Assembly (NCBI RefSeq): GCF_016863295.1
Contig: NZ_BOOP01000045.1
Coordinates: 1 to 64,000 of the forward strand
Source of the DNA: Planotetraspora phitsanulokensis
Lineage (GTDB): Bacteria > Actinomycetota > Actinomycetes > Streptosporangiales > Streptosporangiaceae
Reading direction: 5' to 3'
DNA: 64,000 nucleotides
The position numbers and the translations under genes were made by a program. The notes under the pieces were generated by a model, which searched no databases, was not told where the DNA came from, and saw only the letters and a program-made list of their open reading frames with translations. How positions within the stretch are numbered: position 1 is the stretch's first letter; each line of letters begins with the position of its first letter. Below, piece after piece: positions 34,400 through 42,929 of this stretch.

Positions 34400-35098
34400 A
34401 TGGCAACGACCATCCCGTCGCACACGCGGATCGAACCCGGAATCCTGTACTTCGGCACCCCGGTGGTGCTGATCTCCACCCTCAACGAGGACGGCTCGGC
34501 CAACCTGGCGCCGATGTCGTCCGCCTTCTGGCTCGGCTGGCGGGCCGTACTCGGCCTCGGCGCCCGCTCGAAGACCGCACAGAACCTGCTCAGGACCCGT
34601 GAGGGTGTGCTCAACCTTCCGTCGGACTCGCTCGCCGCGGCCGTCGACAGGCTGGCGCTGACGACGGGTTCCGATCCCGTCCCGCCGTCCAAGGTCAAGC
34701 GCGGCTACCGATTCGTGGCCGACAAGTTCGCCCGCGCCGGCCTCACTCCCGTCGCATCCGACACGGTGGGACCTCCGAGGGTCGCGGAGTGCCCGGTGAG
34801 CATGGAGGTGGTCGTCGAAGGGGTGCACGACGTTGCGCACGACGACGAGGCTCAGCGTGGTGGGATCGTGGCCATCGAGGTGCGGGTCCAGCGGGTGTAC
34901 GTCCATGACGAGATACGCATGGCGAGCACGGCCGACCGGATCGACCCCGACGCGTGGCGGCCGCTGATCATGAGCTTCCAGAAGTTGTACGGCCTGGGCC
35001 CCCAGGTGCACCCTTCGACGCTCGCGCGCATACCCGAGCACCTCTACCGCGGCCCCGACATCGAGCGGGCGCGGGAGACGCCCGCTATGACAGGTTGA
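34400..35098 (+). CDS. flavin reductase-like (split beta-barrel) protein
   Basis: The 232-residue product has the flavin reductase/DUF447-like FMN-binding split barrel: YFGTPVVLISTLNEDGSANL, SSAFWLGWRAVLGLG, NLLRTREGVLNLPSD, and a C-terminal DPDAWRPLIMSFQKLYGLG. It may bind FMN and act with a partner oxygenase, but none is adjacent. The ATG at 34400 follows the domain boundary; no strong ribosome site is seen. Its 3' end overlaps the convergent EamA gene by 14 bases. Confidence 0.88.
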   Translation: MATTIPSHTRIEPGILYFGTPVVLISTLNEDGSANLAPMSSAFWLGWRAVLGLGARSKTAQNLLRTREGVLNLPSDSLAAAVDRLALTTGSDPVPPSKVKRGYRFVADKFARAGLTPVASDTVGPPRVAECPVSMEVVVEGVHDVAHDDEAQRGGIVAIEVRVQRVYVHDEIRMASTADRIDPDAWRPLIMSFQKLYGLGPQVHPSTLARIPEHLYRGPDIERARETPAMTG

Positions 35099-35993
35099 TC
35101 AGGACGATCCCGGCCACGACGACGGCACTGGCGACGGCCCGGCTCGAACCGAACCGTTCGCCGAGGAACATCGCACCGATGATCGCTCCGAAGATGATGC
35201 TGGTCTCCCTGAGGGCGGCGATCGGGGCGAGCGCACCCCGTGTCTGGGCCCACAACACCAGCCCGTACGCCAGCAACGACGCCACTCCTCCGCCGAGACC
35301 GGCCGCGAGCGAAGGGCGCATCAGCCCGGGCAGCGCACGGCCGCGCCGGACCACGGCGATCAGGGGCAGCGCCGGCCCCTGGAACAGGAACAACCACGAC
35401 GCATAGGTCAGCACCGGCGCGTGCTGGACGCCGACGCCGTCGACGGTCGTGTAGGCGGCGATCATGACCCCGGTGGCGAAGGCGGCGGCGAGCGCGGGCA
35501 GGCGGCTTCGGTCCGGCCGCCCCCCGATGAAGACCAGACCCATCAGCCCGAGGGAGACGACCGCGACGCCGGCCGTCTCGGTCCAGGAAAGCTCCTGGCC
35601 GAGCAGGGTCACGCTCACCACCGCCACGACCCACGGCGAGGTGCCCCGGGCGAGCGGATACGTCTGGCTGAACTGTCCGAGCTGGTAACTGGCCAGCAGG
35701 AGGAGTTGGTAGGTGACCGTGAGGATCGAGGAGATGACGATGAACGGCCAGGCGTCGGCCGGCGGCAGACCGTTGATCGCGACACCGATCGCCCCGATCG
35801 CGGTGAAGGGGATCCCGATGAGGGCGAAGCCGGTCAACCGGTCGGGCGAGCCATGGGCGATGGCGTTCCAGGTCGCGTGCAGGAGAGCCGCCCCCAGCAC
35901 GACGGCCACCACGACGGCGTCGACGCCGGAGGTCGGCGTGCCGGCGGCCAGAGGCGCGATGACCGCGTGCGCGACCAGGGAATGAGCGGTCAC
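35085..35993 (-). CDS. EamA/DMT-family transporter
   Basis: The 302-residue product has ten predicted membrane helices in two EamA halves (ALLHATWNAIAHG, TVTYQLLLLASYQLGQFSQT and YGLVLWAQTRGALAPIAALR then TSIIFGAIIGAMFLGE). The family exports metabolites or amino acids. It probably starts at GTG 35993. It lies just left of the CDF exporter, in the same direction but 87 bases away. Confidence 0.93.
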   Translation of the reverse strand: MTAHSLVAHAVIAPLAAGTPTSGVDAVVVAVVLGAALLHATWNAIAHGSPDRLTGFALIGIPFTAIGAIGVAINGLPPADAWPFIVISSILTVTYQLLLLASYQLGQFSQTYPLARGTSPWVVAVVSVTLLGQELSWTETAGVAVVSLGLMGLVFIGGRPDRSRLPALAAAFATGVMIAAYTTVDGVGVQHAPVLTYASWLFLFQGPALPLIAVVRRGRALPGLMRPSLAAGLGGGVASLLAYGLVLWAQTRGALAPIAALRETSIIFGAIIGAMFLGERFGSSRAVASAVVVAGIVLINLS

Positions 35994-36080
35994 CGGGAAG
36001 GTGCTCCTCGGGGATGGCAGGGGAACGTCTCGCCCGCCGGTGCGAGCGACCGGGCCTCAGCGGGCTCGCGTCCGGAACGC

Positions 36081-37283
36081 TCAGGCGGCGTGGCGGTGGC
36101 TCACGAGCGCGGCGTGATGATCGGTCCCGTCCAGGCTATCGGGATCGGCGTGCACGGTCGCCGCGCGCAGGCGGGGCAGGGCGTGCATGAGGCGATGCTC
36201 GGTCTCCACGGCGACCGCGTGCGCCTCGACCAGGGACAGGTGGTGTCCGACGACGATGTCCACTTCGGCGCGCAACGCATGGCCGACCCAGCGCAGGCGA
36301 ACCGAACCGATGCCCAGCACACCGTCCGTGCCCGCGATGATCCGCTCCGCCTGGTCGATCAGGCCGGGGTCGACCGCGTCCATGAGCCGCCGGTAGATCT
36401 CACGCGCCGCGTCGCGGAGCACGTAGAGGATCGCCCCCGTGATGAGCAGGCCGACGATCGGGTCCGCGATCGGGAGGCCGAGCGCCGTGGCGGCCGCACC
36501 GATCAGCACGGCGAGCGACGTGAAGCCGTCGGCGCGGGCGTGCAGGCCGTCGGCGACCAGCGCGGCCGAGCCGATCTCCCGCCCCACTTTGATCCGGAAT
36601 CGGGCGACCCACTCGTTCGCCGCGAAGCCGACGATCGCCGCCGCCGCGACCCAGCCCAGGGCATGTACGCCCTGGGGGTTGAGCAACCGCATGACCGCGG
36701 CGTAGCCGGCGAGCCCGCCCGACACCGCGATGATCAGCACGATGACGATCCCGGCGAGGTCCTCGGCTCTGCCGTACCCGTAGGTGAAGCGGCGGCTGGC
36801 GTGACGGCGGCCGACGGAGAAGGCGATGGCCAGCGGGACGGCGGTCAGCGCGTCGGCGACGTTGTGCAACGAGTCGCCGAGCAGCGCCACCGAGCCCGAC
36901 ATCGCCACGATGACCGCCTGCACCGCCGCCGCCACGACGAGGACGGCGAACGAGACGCCGAGCACGCGGAGGCCTCGCGTGCTCGACTCCAGCGCCGCGT
37001 CGGTCTTGTCCGCGCTGTCATGGCTGTGCGGGGTGAACGCGTGCCGAACCGTGGACACCATCCGGCCGAACCGGCTCCGCGGGGCACCGGCGGCGTCGTG
37101 AGCGTCTCCGCCCCCGCGCGGGTGAGCATGCCCGTGACTCTCGTGCTGGCCGTGCCCATGTCCGCGACCATGCGGGCGTCCGTGTCCGTGCCCATGTCCG
37201 TGCCCATGTCCGTGCGGGGCGCCGGGGGACGGCTCGTGCGGATGCTCGGACGGCATCGACGCCGGAGGCAGGGTGTCGGACAT
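36081..37283 (-). CDS. CDF-family zinc-type cation exporter
   Basis: The 400-residue product has a very His-rich N-terminus (an HGHGHGHGHGHG run at about 25-35), about six membrane helices and a cytoplasmic C-terminal domain. Metal sites are HxxxD in helix 2 (GDSLHNVADAL) and HxxxD in helix 5 (LVADGLHARADGF), the pattern of Zn/Cd/Co exporters such as CzcD. It would pump divalent metal out of the cytoplasm. A GGAGGGACC site precedes the ATG. It is divergent from a metal-sensing ArsR repressor. Confidence 0.95.
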   Translation of the reverse strand: MSDTLPPASMPSEHPHEPSPGAPHGHGHGHGHGHGRPHGRGHGHGQHESHGHAHPRGGGDAHDAAGAPRSRFGRMVSTVRHAFTPHSHDSADKTDAALESSTRGLRVLGVSFAVLVVAAAVQAVIVAMSGSVALLGDSLHNVADALTAVPLAIAFSVGRRHASRRFTYGYGRAEDLAGIVIVLIIAVSGGLAGYAAVMRLLNPQGVHALGWVAAAAIVGFAANEWVARFRIKVGREIGSAALVADGLHARADGFTSLAVLIGAAATALGLPIADPIVGLLITGAILYVLRDAAREIYRRLMDAVDPGLIDQAERIIAGTDGVLGIGSVRLRWVGHALRAEVDIVVGHHLSLVEAHAVAVETEHRLMHALPRLRAATVHADPDSLDGTDHHAALVSHRHAA

Positions 37284-37321
37284 GGTCCCTCCGCTTGCGG
37301 ACGACATGGCTGTCCGGCGAT

Positions 37322-37337
37322 TATATGTAGTCATGTA
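37322..37337. promoter_or_regulatory. probable metal-sensor operator
   Basis: TATATG-TAGT-CATGTA is an imperfect dyad (5 of 6 positions) overlapping the ArsR start and lying 39 bases from the divergent CDF gene. The sequence resembles ArsR/SmtB-type operators in being an AT-rich dyad in a GC-rich setting. Confidence 0.5.
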
Positions 37338-37689
37338 CGCACGCGACAACGAATCAGGTGCCAACCAGTCGCAGGAGCAACCCGCAGCCGATCGGGTGAA
37401 CGCCGCCGTCGACGCGTTTCGCATGCTCAGCGATGCCACCCGGCTGCGCCTGATGTGGCTTCTCTCCCATGGTGAATACGACGTGAGCTCGCTCGCGGAG
37501 ACCATCGCCGTGGCGCGGCCTCTGGTCTCCCAGCACCTCGCCAAGCTCCGGCTCGCCGGACTCGTGCACACCCGGAGAGACGGCCGCCGTGTCGTCTACC
37601 GTGCCCGCGACTCCCACGTCAGGGCGCTCATCGCGGAGGCGCTGTTCCACGCCGACCACGAGGTGGCCGGCACGCCCCGCCACGACTGA
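37333..37689 (+). CDS. ArsR/SmtB-family metal sensor (alpha5 type)
   Basis: The 118-residue product has a winged helix (LSDATRLRLMWLLSHGEYDV, VARPLVSQHLAKLRLAGLV). Its last helix matches D-x-H-x10-H-x2-H exactly (DSH … FHADH), the alpha5 zinc/cobalt/nickel site of SmtB/CzrA proteins; no alpha3N cysteine site is present. The metal would relieve repression of the divergent CDF exporter. The ATG at 37333 overlaps the operator dyad, so transcription may be nearly leaderless. Confidence 0.94.
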   Translation: MYARDNESGANQSQEQPAADRVNAAVDAFRMLSDATRLRLMWLLSHGEYDVSSLAETIAVARPLVSQHLAKLRLAGLVHTRRDGRRVVYRARDSHVRALIAEALFHADHEVAGTPRHD

Positions 37690-37752
37690 CGCCGTACGGC
37701 GCCGCGGCTCGTGGCGGGGCGTGCGGGAGGACGGACCGCGACGAGGTCGGTG

Positions 37753-38157
37753 TCAGGCCTGAAGAGCCGACGGGTCCAGATAGGTCGCCTCCCACAGGTG
37801 CCCGTCCAGGTCCTCGAAGGCGCGCGTGTACACGAACCCCAGGTCCAGCGTGTCCTTGGACGGCCGGCCGCCGGACGCGAGCGCCGCGTCGACCATGTCG
37901 TCGACGCGTTCCCTGCTCTCGGCTCCCAGGGCCACGATCACCTCGGTGACCGAGCCCGCGTCGGCGACGTCCTTCTTCGTGAAGGTCCGGAAGTACGGCT
38001 CGGCCTGGAGCATCACGAAGCTGTCCTCGCCGATGAGCATGCACTCCATGTTCTCGTCGGCGAACCGCGGGTCGAAGGAGAAGCCGAGCCCGGCGAAGAA
38101 GTCCTTCGAGACGGCGAGGTCCTTCACGGGCAGGTTGACGTAGATCTTGGTGGCCAT
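37753..38157 (-). CDS. VOC/glyoxalase-family protein
   Basis: The 134-residue product is a PhnB-like vicinal oxygen chelate protein: KIYVNLPVKDLAVSKDFFAG, LGFSFDPRFADENMECMLIG and the C-terminal DLDGHLWEATYLDPSALQ. Such proteins bind metal and act on many small molecules; the closest known relatives are uncharacterised lactoylglutathione-lyase-like proteins. An AGGAGACAG site precedes the ATG. It is transcribed alone. Confidence 0.92.
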   Translation of the reverse strand: MATKIYVNLPVKDLAVSKDFFAGLGFSFDPRFADENMECMLIGEDSFVMLQAEPYFRTFTKKDVADAGSVTEVIVALGAESRERVDDMVDAALASGGRPSKDTLDLGFVYTRAFEDLDGHLWEATYLDPSALQA

Positions 38158-38313
38158 GCTGCTGTCTCCTCTGTCTCATGCGGGAGGGGGGCGGCGTCCG
38201 GAGCGAGCGGAGGGATCGACGCTCCGCACCGTGTGACTAGACTCACCGTCCGGCGGCATGTGCCGGTAGTGCCACGTTCAGCGGTTTCCTATGAAGGATT
38301 CACAGGGAGTGCT

Positions 38314-38919
38314 GTGATCCGAGTCATGCTCGCGGAAGACGTGCGGATCCTGCGCGAGACGCTGACCGCCGTGCTCGAGCTCGAAGACGACCTCGCCGTC
38401 GTCGCGGCGGTCGGCCGCGGGGACGAGGTCCTCGCGACGGCGACGGAGTTCCGCCCGGACGTGGTGGTGCTCGACATCGACCTGCCAGAGATGGACGGGC
38501 TGACCGCCGCGCGGCTCCTCCGCGACCGGGTGCCCGACTGCCGGACGCTGATGTTGACGGGCATGGCCAGGCCTGGTTACCTGCGCCGCGCGCTCGCCGC
38601 CGAGGCTTCGGGTTTCCTGCTGAAGCACTCGCCTCCGGACGAGCTGATCGAGGCGATCCGCAAGGTCGCGGCGGGCGAGCGCGTCGTCGATCCGCAGCTC
38701 GCGCTGGCCGCCCTCTCGACCGCCGGCAGCCCGCTCTCCCCGCGTGAGGCCGACGTCCTGCGACTGGCCGCCACCGGGGCCGAGCCCGACGAGATCGCCG
38801 AACGGCTGTCGCTCACCAGGGGAACGGTGCGCAACTACCTCTCAACGACCGTCATGAAGCTGAACGCGAGGAACCGGGTCGACGCCATCCGCATCGCCAC
38901 CGACGAGGGCTGGCTCTAG
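38314..38919 (+). CDS. NarL/LuxR-family response regulator
   Basis: The 201-residue product has a receiver with phosphoacceptor Asp54 in VVVLDIDLPEMDGL, the LLK lysine and a LuxR helix-turn-helix (LSPREADVLRLAATGAEPDE, SLTRGTVRNYLSTTVMKLNA). It resembles DesR-like regulators. It starts at GTG 38314 after AGGGAG. Its last 78 bases overlap the 3' end of the convergent sensor kinase gene, so the two transcripts are antisense to each other there. Confidence 0.95.
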   Translation: MIRVMLAEDVRILRETLTAVLELEDDLAVVAAVGRGDEVLATATEFRPDVVVLDIDLPEMDGLTAARLLRDRVPDCRTLMLTGMARPGYLRRALAAEASGFLLKHSPPDELIEAIRKVAAGERVVDPQLALAALSTAGSPLSPREADVLRLAATGAEPDEIAERLSLTRGTVRNYLSTTVMKLNARNRVDAIRIATDEGWL

Positions 38920-40782
38920 GAGGGGGAGCTCGGCTTCGAGCCTGAACGTCCCACCCACCACTCCGGCGGTCAGCCTGCCGTCCAGGGCTCGTACGCGCTG
39001 GGCCAGGTTGCCGATGCCCGTCCCCGGTGGAGCCCCGGAAGGGACCACGCCGTCGTTCACGAGCCGCAGCCGTACGGCGCCGCCCGCGACCTCGCTCTCC
39101 AGCACGCAGGACCGAGCGTCGCTGTGCCGCAACACGTTCGTCACGGCTTCGCGCAGCACGATGGCCAGCACGGTGTCGACCTCGGCGGGGAGGCCGACGT
39201 CGCTCAGTTCCCCGCTCGCCTCGATCCCCGCCGCGAGCAGGGCGGCGCGGGCGGACTCCGCCTCGGCGGCGAGCGACATCCGACGGTAACCGGCGGCTAC
39301 CGACTCGATGTCCGCCCGGGCCTGACGGGCCGCCGCGACGCCCTCGGACAGCTCCCGCCGTGCGCGGCCGGCGTCCCGGCCGAGCAGCCGGAACGCGAGC
39401 TCGCTCTTCAGCACGATCACCGACAGGCTGAAGCCGAGAAGGTCGTGCAGGTCGCGCGCGAACCGCAGTCGTTCCCTGGCCACCTCGGTTCTGGCCAGCT
39501 CCGCCCGGGCCGCCCTCAGCTCGGTCGTCAGCAGTGCCATGCGGGCCAGTCCGTAGACGACGACGGCCCGCTCGCCCGCCCAGACCGCCTCATAGATGTT
39601 GCCGAGCGGGCCGGGATCTCCCAGGCCGGCCCCCCACAGGTGGAAGATCGCGTCCTGGAAGACGAGCACCAGCGTCACGGCCCACCGCGCCGGGCCGCGC
39701 AACAACACCAGCGTGAGGCCTGGCAGGAAATACGTGACGTGCCAGATCTGCAGGCCGAACAGGGCGATCGGGGCCGCCGCGAGCACGACTTGGGCGCCGA
39801 GGGTCCACGGCCAGGCCGCGGGACGCCCCCGGTCGCCGCCCGGCATGCAGTTGCGCAGGTAGAGCAGGACGAAGGCGAGGAGGCACCCCGCGAAGAGCAC
39901 GATGTCGGCGGCCGTCAGGTCGGTCCTGAGCGCGTACCGCACGGGCCCCGGAAGGATCATCAGGCAGATCGTCGCGACGCCCAGCACCGTGACGGAGGTC
40001 GAGGTCAGATCGTCGGCGACGGATCGCCGGGACGGCCCGTTCTCGCGGTGGGACCGTGCGACCGACCGGGCCTCGTTCAAGGCCGCCCTTGCGGTGTCCA
40101 GGCTCTGGTTCAGCCGCCGCCGGGCCGTTTCCGGATCGGCCGTCTCGAGCACGGCCTCGCTGTGCTCCACGACCTGATCGAGGCTCGTGCCCACACGTTC
40201 GCCGAGACGTTCGGCGAACGCCACCCGTTCCCTGGCGACCTCCGCGTCCGCCAGCCGGGTTCTGGTGTCGCGCAGGTCGGCGACGAGGTCCGCGAGCCTG
40301 GCCACGCCGTACAGCGCGATGCCGACGAGGGCGGTGTGCCCGATGACCAGGTAGAGCGTCTCGGCGGCCGTCGGGCGGACGGGCAGCGCGGAGAAGAACT
40401 GGGTGACGAGGACCAGCCCGAAGCCGGCCCACCCCAGTGCGCGAGGCCGGACCAGCAGCAGCACGGCCGCGGCGAGGAACCCGGAGTTTCCGTACCAGGT
40501 GGAGGCGAACCAGACCATTCCGATGGAGGTGAGCACCGCCTGGGCGGCGAGTGTCCACTGCCAGCCGCGCGGGCTCCGGCCGTCGGCCCGGCGTACGCAG
40601 TTGTACAGGTGCAGCGCGAGGAGCGTCGCCAGGAGAGCGAACGCCACGGCCTTGTGGGCGTTCGGCTGATCCGAGTCCGCGGCGCCGATGAATCCCCCGA
40701 AGGAGAAGCCGGCGCTGACGACGACGGCCACCAGCCGGGCTGTACGCACCGCGATCCCGGACTCCGACGAATCAGGTCGCAC
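38842..40782 (-). CDS. sensor histidine kinase with tandem-duplicated sensor
   Basis: The 646-residue product contains two similar halves. Residues about 10-290 have five or six membrane helices and a degenerate dimerisation helix in which the catalytic His is replaced (FAERLGERVG). Residues about 290-646 have an equivalent membrane sensor, a true box FARDLHDLLGFSLSVIV with His446, and a HATPase (REAVTNVLRHSD, GTGIGNLAQRVRALDGR). GTG 40782 follows GGAGG. The kinase probably signals to the convergent DesR-like regulator at 38314. Confidence 0.93.
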   Translation of the reverse strand: MRPDSSESGIAVRTARLVAVVVSAGFSFGGFIGAADSDQPNAHKAVAFALLATLLALHLYNCVRRADGRSPRGWQWTLAAQAVLTSIGMVWFASTWYGNSGFLAAAVLLLVRPRALGWAGFGLVLVTQFFSALPVRPTAAETLYLVIGHTALVGIALYGVARLADLVADLRDTRTRLADAEVARERVAFAERLGERVGTSLDQVVEHSEAVLETADPETARRRLNQSLDTARAALNEARSVARSHRENGPSRRSVADDLTSTSVTVLGVATICLMILPGPVRYALRTDLTAADIVLFAGCLLAFVLLYLRNCMPGGDRGRPAAWPWTLGAQVVLAAAPIALFGLQIWHVTYFLPGLTLVLLRGPARWAVTLVLVFQDAIFHLWGAGLGDPGPLGNIYEAVWAGERAVVVYGLARMALLTTELRAARAELARTEVARERLRFARDLHDLLGFSLSVIVLKSELAFRLLGRDAGRARRELSEGVAAARQARADIESVAAGYRRMSLAAEAESARAALLAAGIEASGELSDVGLPAEVDTVLAIVLREAVTNVLRHSDARSCVLESEVAGGAVRLRLVNDGVVPSGAPPGTGIGNLAQRVRALDGRLTAGVVGGTFRLEAELPLLEPALVGGDADGVDPVPRVQLHDGR

Positions 40783-41074
40783 CGAACCTCCGTGAGCTCG
40801 TCTGGGCGCGAGATTACAGAAGCACCCGGTTGACGAACACGACTTTCCGCCGGTCGATATCAGAAGGAGTCTCGATATCGGCGGACAAATTCCGGCCGTA
40901 CTCAATGCCGGGTCCGGGCTGGGCAAACTCCCCGGGTGGTCAGGGGATCGTGAACGCCCGGCGGCCTCGGTCCCGCCCTGCCCAACTCCCCCTCACGCGA
41001 CCTCATGCCGAGATAGCCGCGCACGGGCGGTGGGTAGCCCTCCGATGGACTTACCCGTCCAAAGGGGGCGAACT
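40783..41074. other. 292-base promoter region, no gene
   Basis: No convincing gene was found. The first 90 bases (to about 40870) are AT-rich and lie upstream of the kinase; the right part is GC-rich. It probably contains the divergent promoters of the kinase and of the rightward hypothetical protein/dehydrogenase pair. Confidence 0.5.
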
Positions 41075-41566
41075 ATGAAACGTGTCGTCATCGGCGTGGT
41101 GAGCCTGGCAGGGACCGGAGTGGTCGTGGCGCGCTGGCTGGCGTCGCGGCACCGGGGCCCTTCGCCGGTCAGGGACCCGAGGGAACGGCACAGGTGGATG
41201 GCGGTCACCATCTATTGCCGCCCCGACGACGTGGCGCCCGACGGCCGGCTGCCGCGGCCGCTGGCCGATCTCGACGTCGAGGTGCGCATCGAGAAGGCGC
41301 CCGGTGACCGGGGCACCGAGCTCTACGCGCGTCCCCGCATGCCCATGCCGATGGGCCGCGCCGCCGTCCTGGCCCGCCTGCGCGGCGAGCATCCGCGCGA
41401 GCAGGTCAGAACGGCACTGCGCCAGGTGAAATCCCTCATCGAGACCGGTGAGGTGCTGCACCCGGACCCGGATCTGTCCCGGCCACGCCCGGCCAGGATC
41501 GGGAGGCCGATGGCCAAGGTGGTCGACATGGCGCTCGCGCGTTCCGCGGGGGAGGAGCGGCTGTGA
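41075..41566 (+). CDS. small anchored hypothetical protein
   Basis: The 163-residue product begins with a hydrophobic helix (RVVIGVVSLAGTGVVVARWL) and continues with a domain of two beta-alpha-beta-like parts: RWMAVTIYCRPDDVAPDGRL, VEVRIEKAPGDRGTELYARP, VRTALRQVKSLIETGEVLHP. It resembles a DUF found next to zinc dehydrogenases in actinomycetes, with no known role. It overlaps the next gene (GTGA at 41563-41566), so the two proteins are co-translated. Confidence 0.85.
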   Translation: MKRVVIGVVSLAGTGVVVARWLASRHRGPSPVRDPRERHRWMAVTIYCRPDDVAPDGRLPRPLADLDVEVRIEKAPGDRGTELYARPRMPMPMGRAAVLARLRGEHPREQVRTALRQVKSLIETGEVLHPDPDLSRPRPARIGRPMAKVVDMALARSAGEERL

Positions 41567-42738
41567 AGGCGGTCTGCTGGCAGGGCGTCGGAGAGTTGAC
41601 GGTCGAACGGGTGCCGGATCCCGGGATCCTCAACGGTCAGGACGCGATCGTCAAGGTCCTCGCGACCACCACCTGTGGTTCCGACCTCCACCTGCTCGGC
41701 GGTTACGTCTCGTCGATGCGCGCGGGGGACGTGATCGGCCACGAGTTCCTCGGTGAGATCGTCGAGACCGGACCCGACGTCCGGCGGCACAGGCCGGGCG
41801 ACCGCGTCGTCGTGTGCTCGATCATCGGCTGCGGGCGATGCTGGGCCTGCCGGCACGACCTGTGGTCCCTGTGCGAGAACAGCAATCCCACTCCCGACCT
41901 GGCGGAGACGGTCTGGGGCGGCGCCACCGCCGGGGTCTTCGGCTTCTCGCACATGATGGGCGGCTTCCACGGCAGCCACGCGGAGTTCATCCGGGTGCCT
42001 TTCGCCGACCACAACGCGTTCCCGGTGCCCGAGGGCGTCGAGGACACCAGCGCGCTGTTTACGTCGGACGCCGCCCCCACCGGGTGGATGGGCGCCGACC
42101 TCGGAGGGGTGAAGCCCGGTGACGTGGTCGCCGTCTGGGGTTGCGGCGCGGTCGGCCAGATGGCGGCGCGCGCGGCGATGCTGCTCGGCGCCGACCAGGT
42201 CATCTCGATCGACCGGTTCCCCGAGCGCCTGGCGATGACCGCGCGTCACGTCGGCGCCGAGGTCGTCGACTACACGGCCACCGATGTCCTCGCCGAGCTG
42301 CGGGAACGGACCGGAGGCCGAGGTCCTGACGTCTGCATCGAGGCGGTCGGGATGGAGGCGCACGGCGTCGGGCCGGACCACCTGTACGAGCAGGCCAAGC
42401 AACGGCCGGGGACCGGGCAGGAACGACCGTTCGCCCTGCAGGAGGCGATTCTCGCGTGCCGCCCGGGCGGGTCGGTGTTCATCCTGGGCGTCTTCGCCGG
42501 CGCGGTGGACCGCTTCCCGCTCGGCGCCATGATGAACAAGGGGCTGACGGTCCGCGGGGCCCAGCAGCACGGTCATCGGTACATCCCGATGCTGCTCGAC
42601 CGGGTGGCCAGGGGAGAGCTGGTGACCTCGCACCTCGCCACGCACATCATGCCGCTGGACGAGGCTCCCGCCGGATACGACATGTTCAGGGACAAGAAGG
42701 ACGGCTGCGTCCGAGTGGTCTTCCGCCCCGACATGTAG
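41563..42738 (+). CDS. zinc-dependent formaldehyde dehydrogenase-like enzyme
   Basis: The 391-residue product is an MDR of the FdhA/glutathione-independent formaldehyde dehydrogenase group. The catalytic zinc site is in TTTCGSDLHLLGG and GHEFLGEIVETG, the structural zinc cysteines are in CGRCWACRHDLWSLC, and the cofactor region is VAVWGCGAVGQMAARAAMLL. The long insertion RERTGGRGPDVCIEAVGMEA with DHLYEQ is typical. A GGAGGAG site precedes GTG 41563. It probably detoxifies aldehydes with the small protein upstream. Confidence 0.94.
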   Translation: MKAVCWQGVGELTVERVPDPGILNGQDAIVKVLATTTCGSDLHLLGGYVSSMRAGDVIGHEFLGEIVETGPDVRRHRPGDRVVVCSIIGCGRCWACRHDLWSLCENSNPTPDLAETVWGGATAGVFGFSHMMGGFHGSHAEFIRVPFADHNAFPVPEGVEDTSALFTSDAAPTGWMGADLGGVKPGDVVAVWGCGAVGQMAARAAMLLGADQVISIDRFPERLAMTARHVGAEVVDYTATDVLAELRERTGGRGPDVCIEAVGMEAHGVGPDHLYEQAKQRPGTGQERPFALQEAILACRPGGSVFILGVFAGAVDRFPLGAMMNKGLTVRGAQQHGHRYIPMLLDRVARGELVTSHLATHIMPLDEAPAGYDMFRDKKDGCVRVVFRPDM

Positions 42739-42778
42739 CCCGGCTGTGTAGCCCGGTCGGGGGCAGGCTCCGGTCAAC

Positions 42779-42811
42779 GCCCGCCGCCTCCCGTGGGGGA
42801 AGGCGGCGGGC
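42779..42811 (+). terminator. hairpin after the dehydrogenase gene
   Basis: GCCCGCCGCCT (42779-42789) pairs with AGGCGGCGGGC (42801-42811), an 11-bp stem with an 11-base loop, 40 bases past the dehydrogenase stop. It probably ends transcription of that operon. Confidence 0.7.
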
Positions 42812-42821
42812 CTCGAGGGGT

Positions 42822-42929
42822 TCAGCGGACGGTTGGGGCGGCCAGCCGTTCCGCCTCTTCATGCAGGGCCTGGACAAGGATCAGCTCCAAGCGGAGCTCC
42901 TCGTCCACCAGCCCGTCGAGGACGTCCAT
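42822..42929 (-). CDS. possible 35-residue small protein
   Basis: A frame of 35 residues begins MDVLDGLVDEELRLELILVQ and ends with TVR just before a TGA. The ATG at 42929 is preceded by a perfect AAGGAGG ribosome site at 5 bases. The product is acidic and helical with Leu-rich heptads. It lies in a region with no other gene between two rightward genes. Family unknown; it may be a real small protein or chance. Confidence 0.4.
   Translation of the reverse strand: MDVLDGLVDEELRLELILVQALHEEAERLAAPTVR

Noticed and set aside
37150-37215. His-Gly run of the CDF gene as a sequencing artefact or simple-repeat expansion
   Set aside because: The frame is intact, and His-rich N-termini are common in CDF exporters and fit a metal-binding role.
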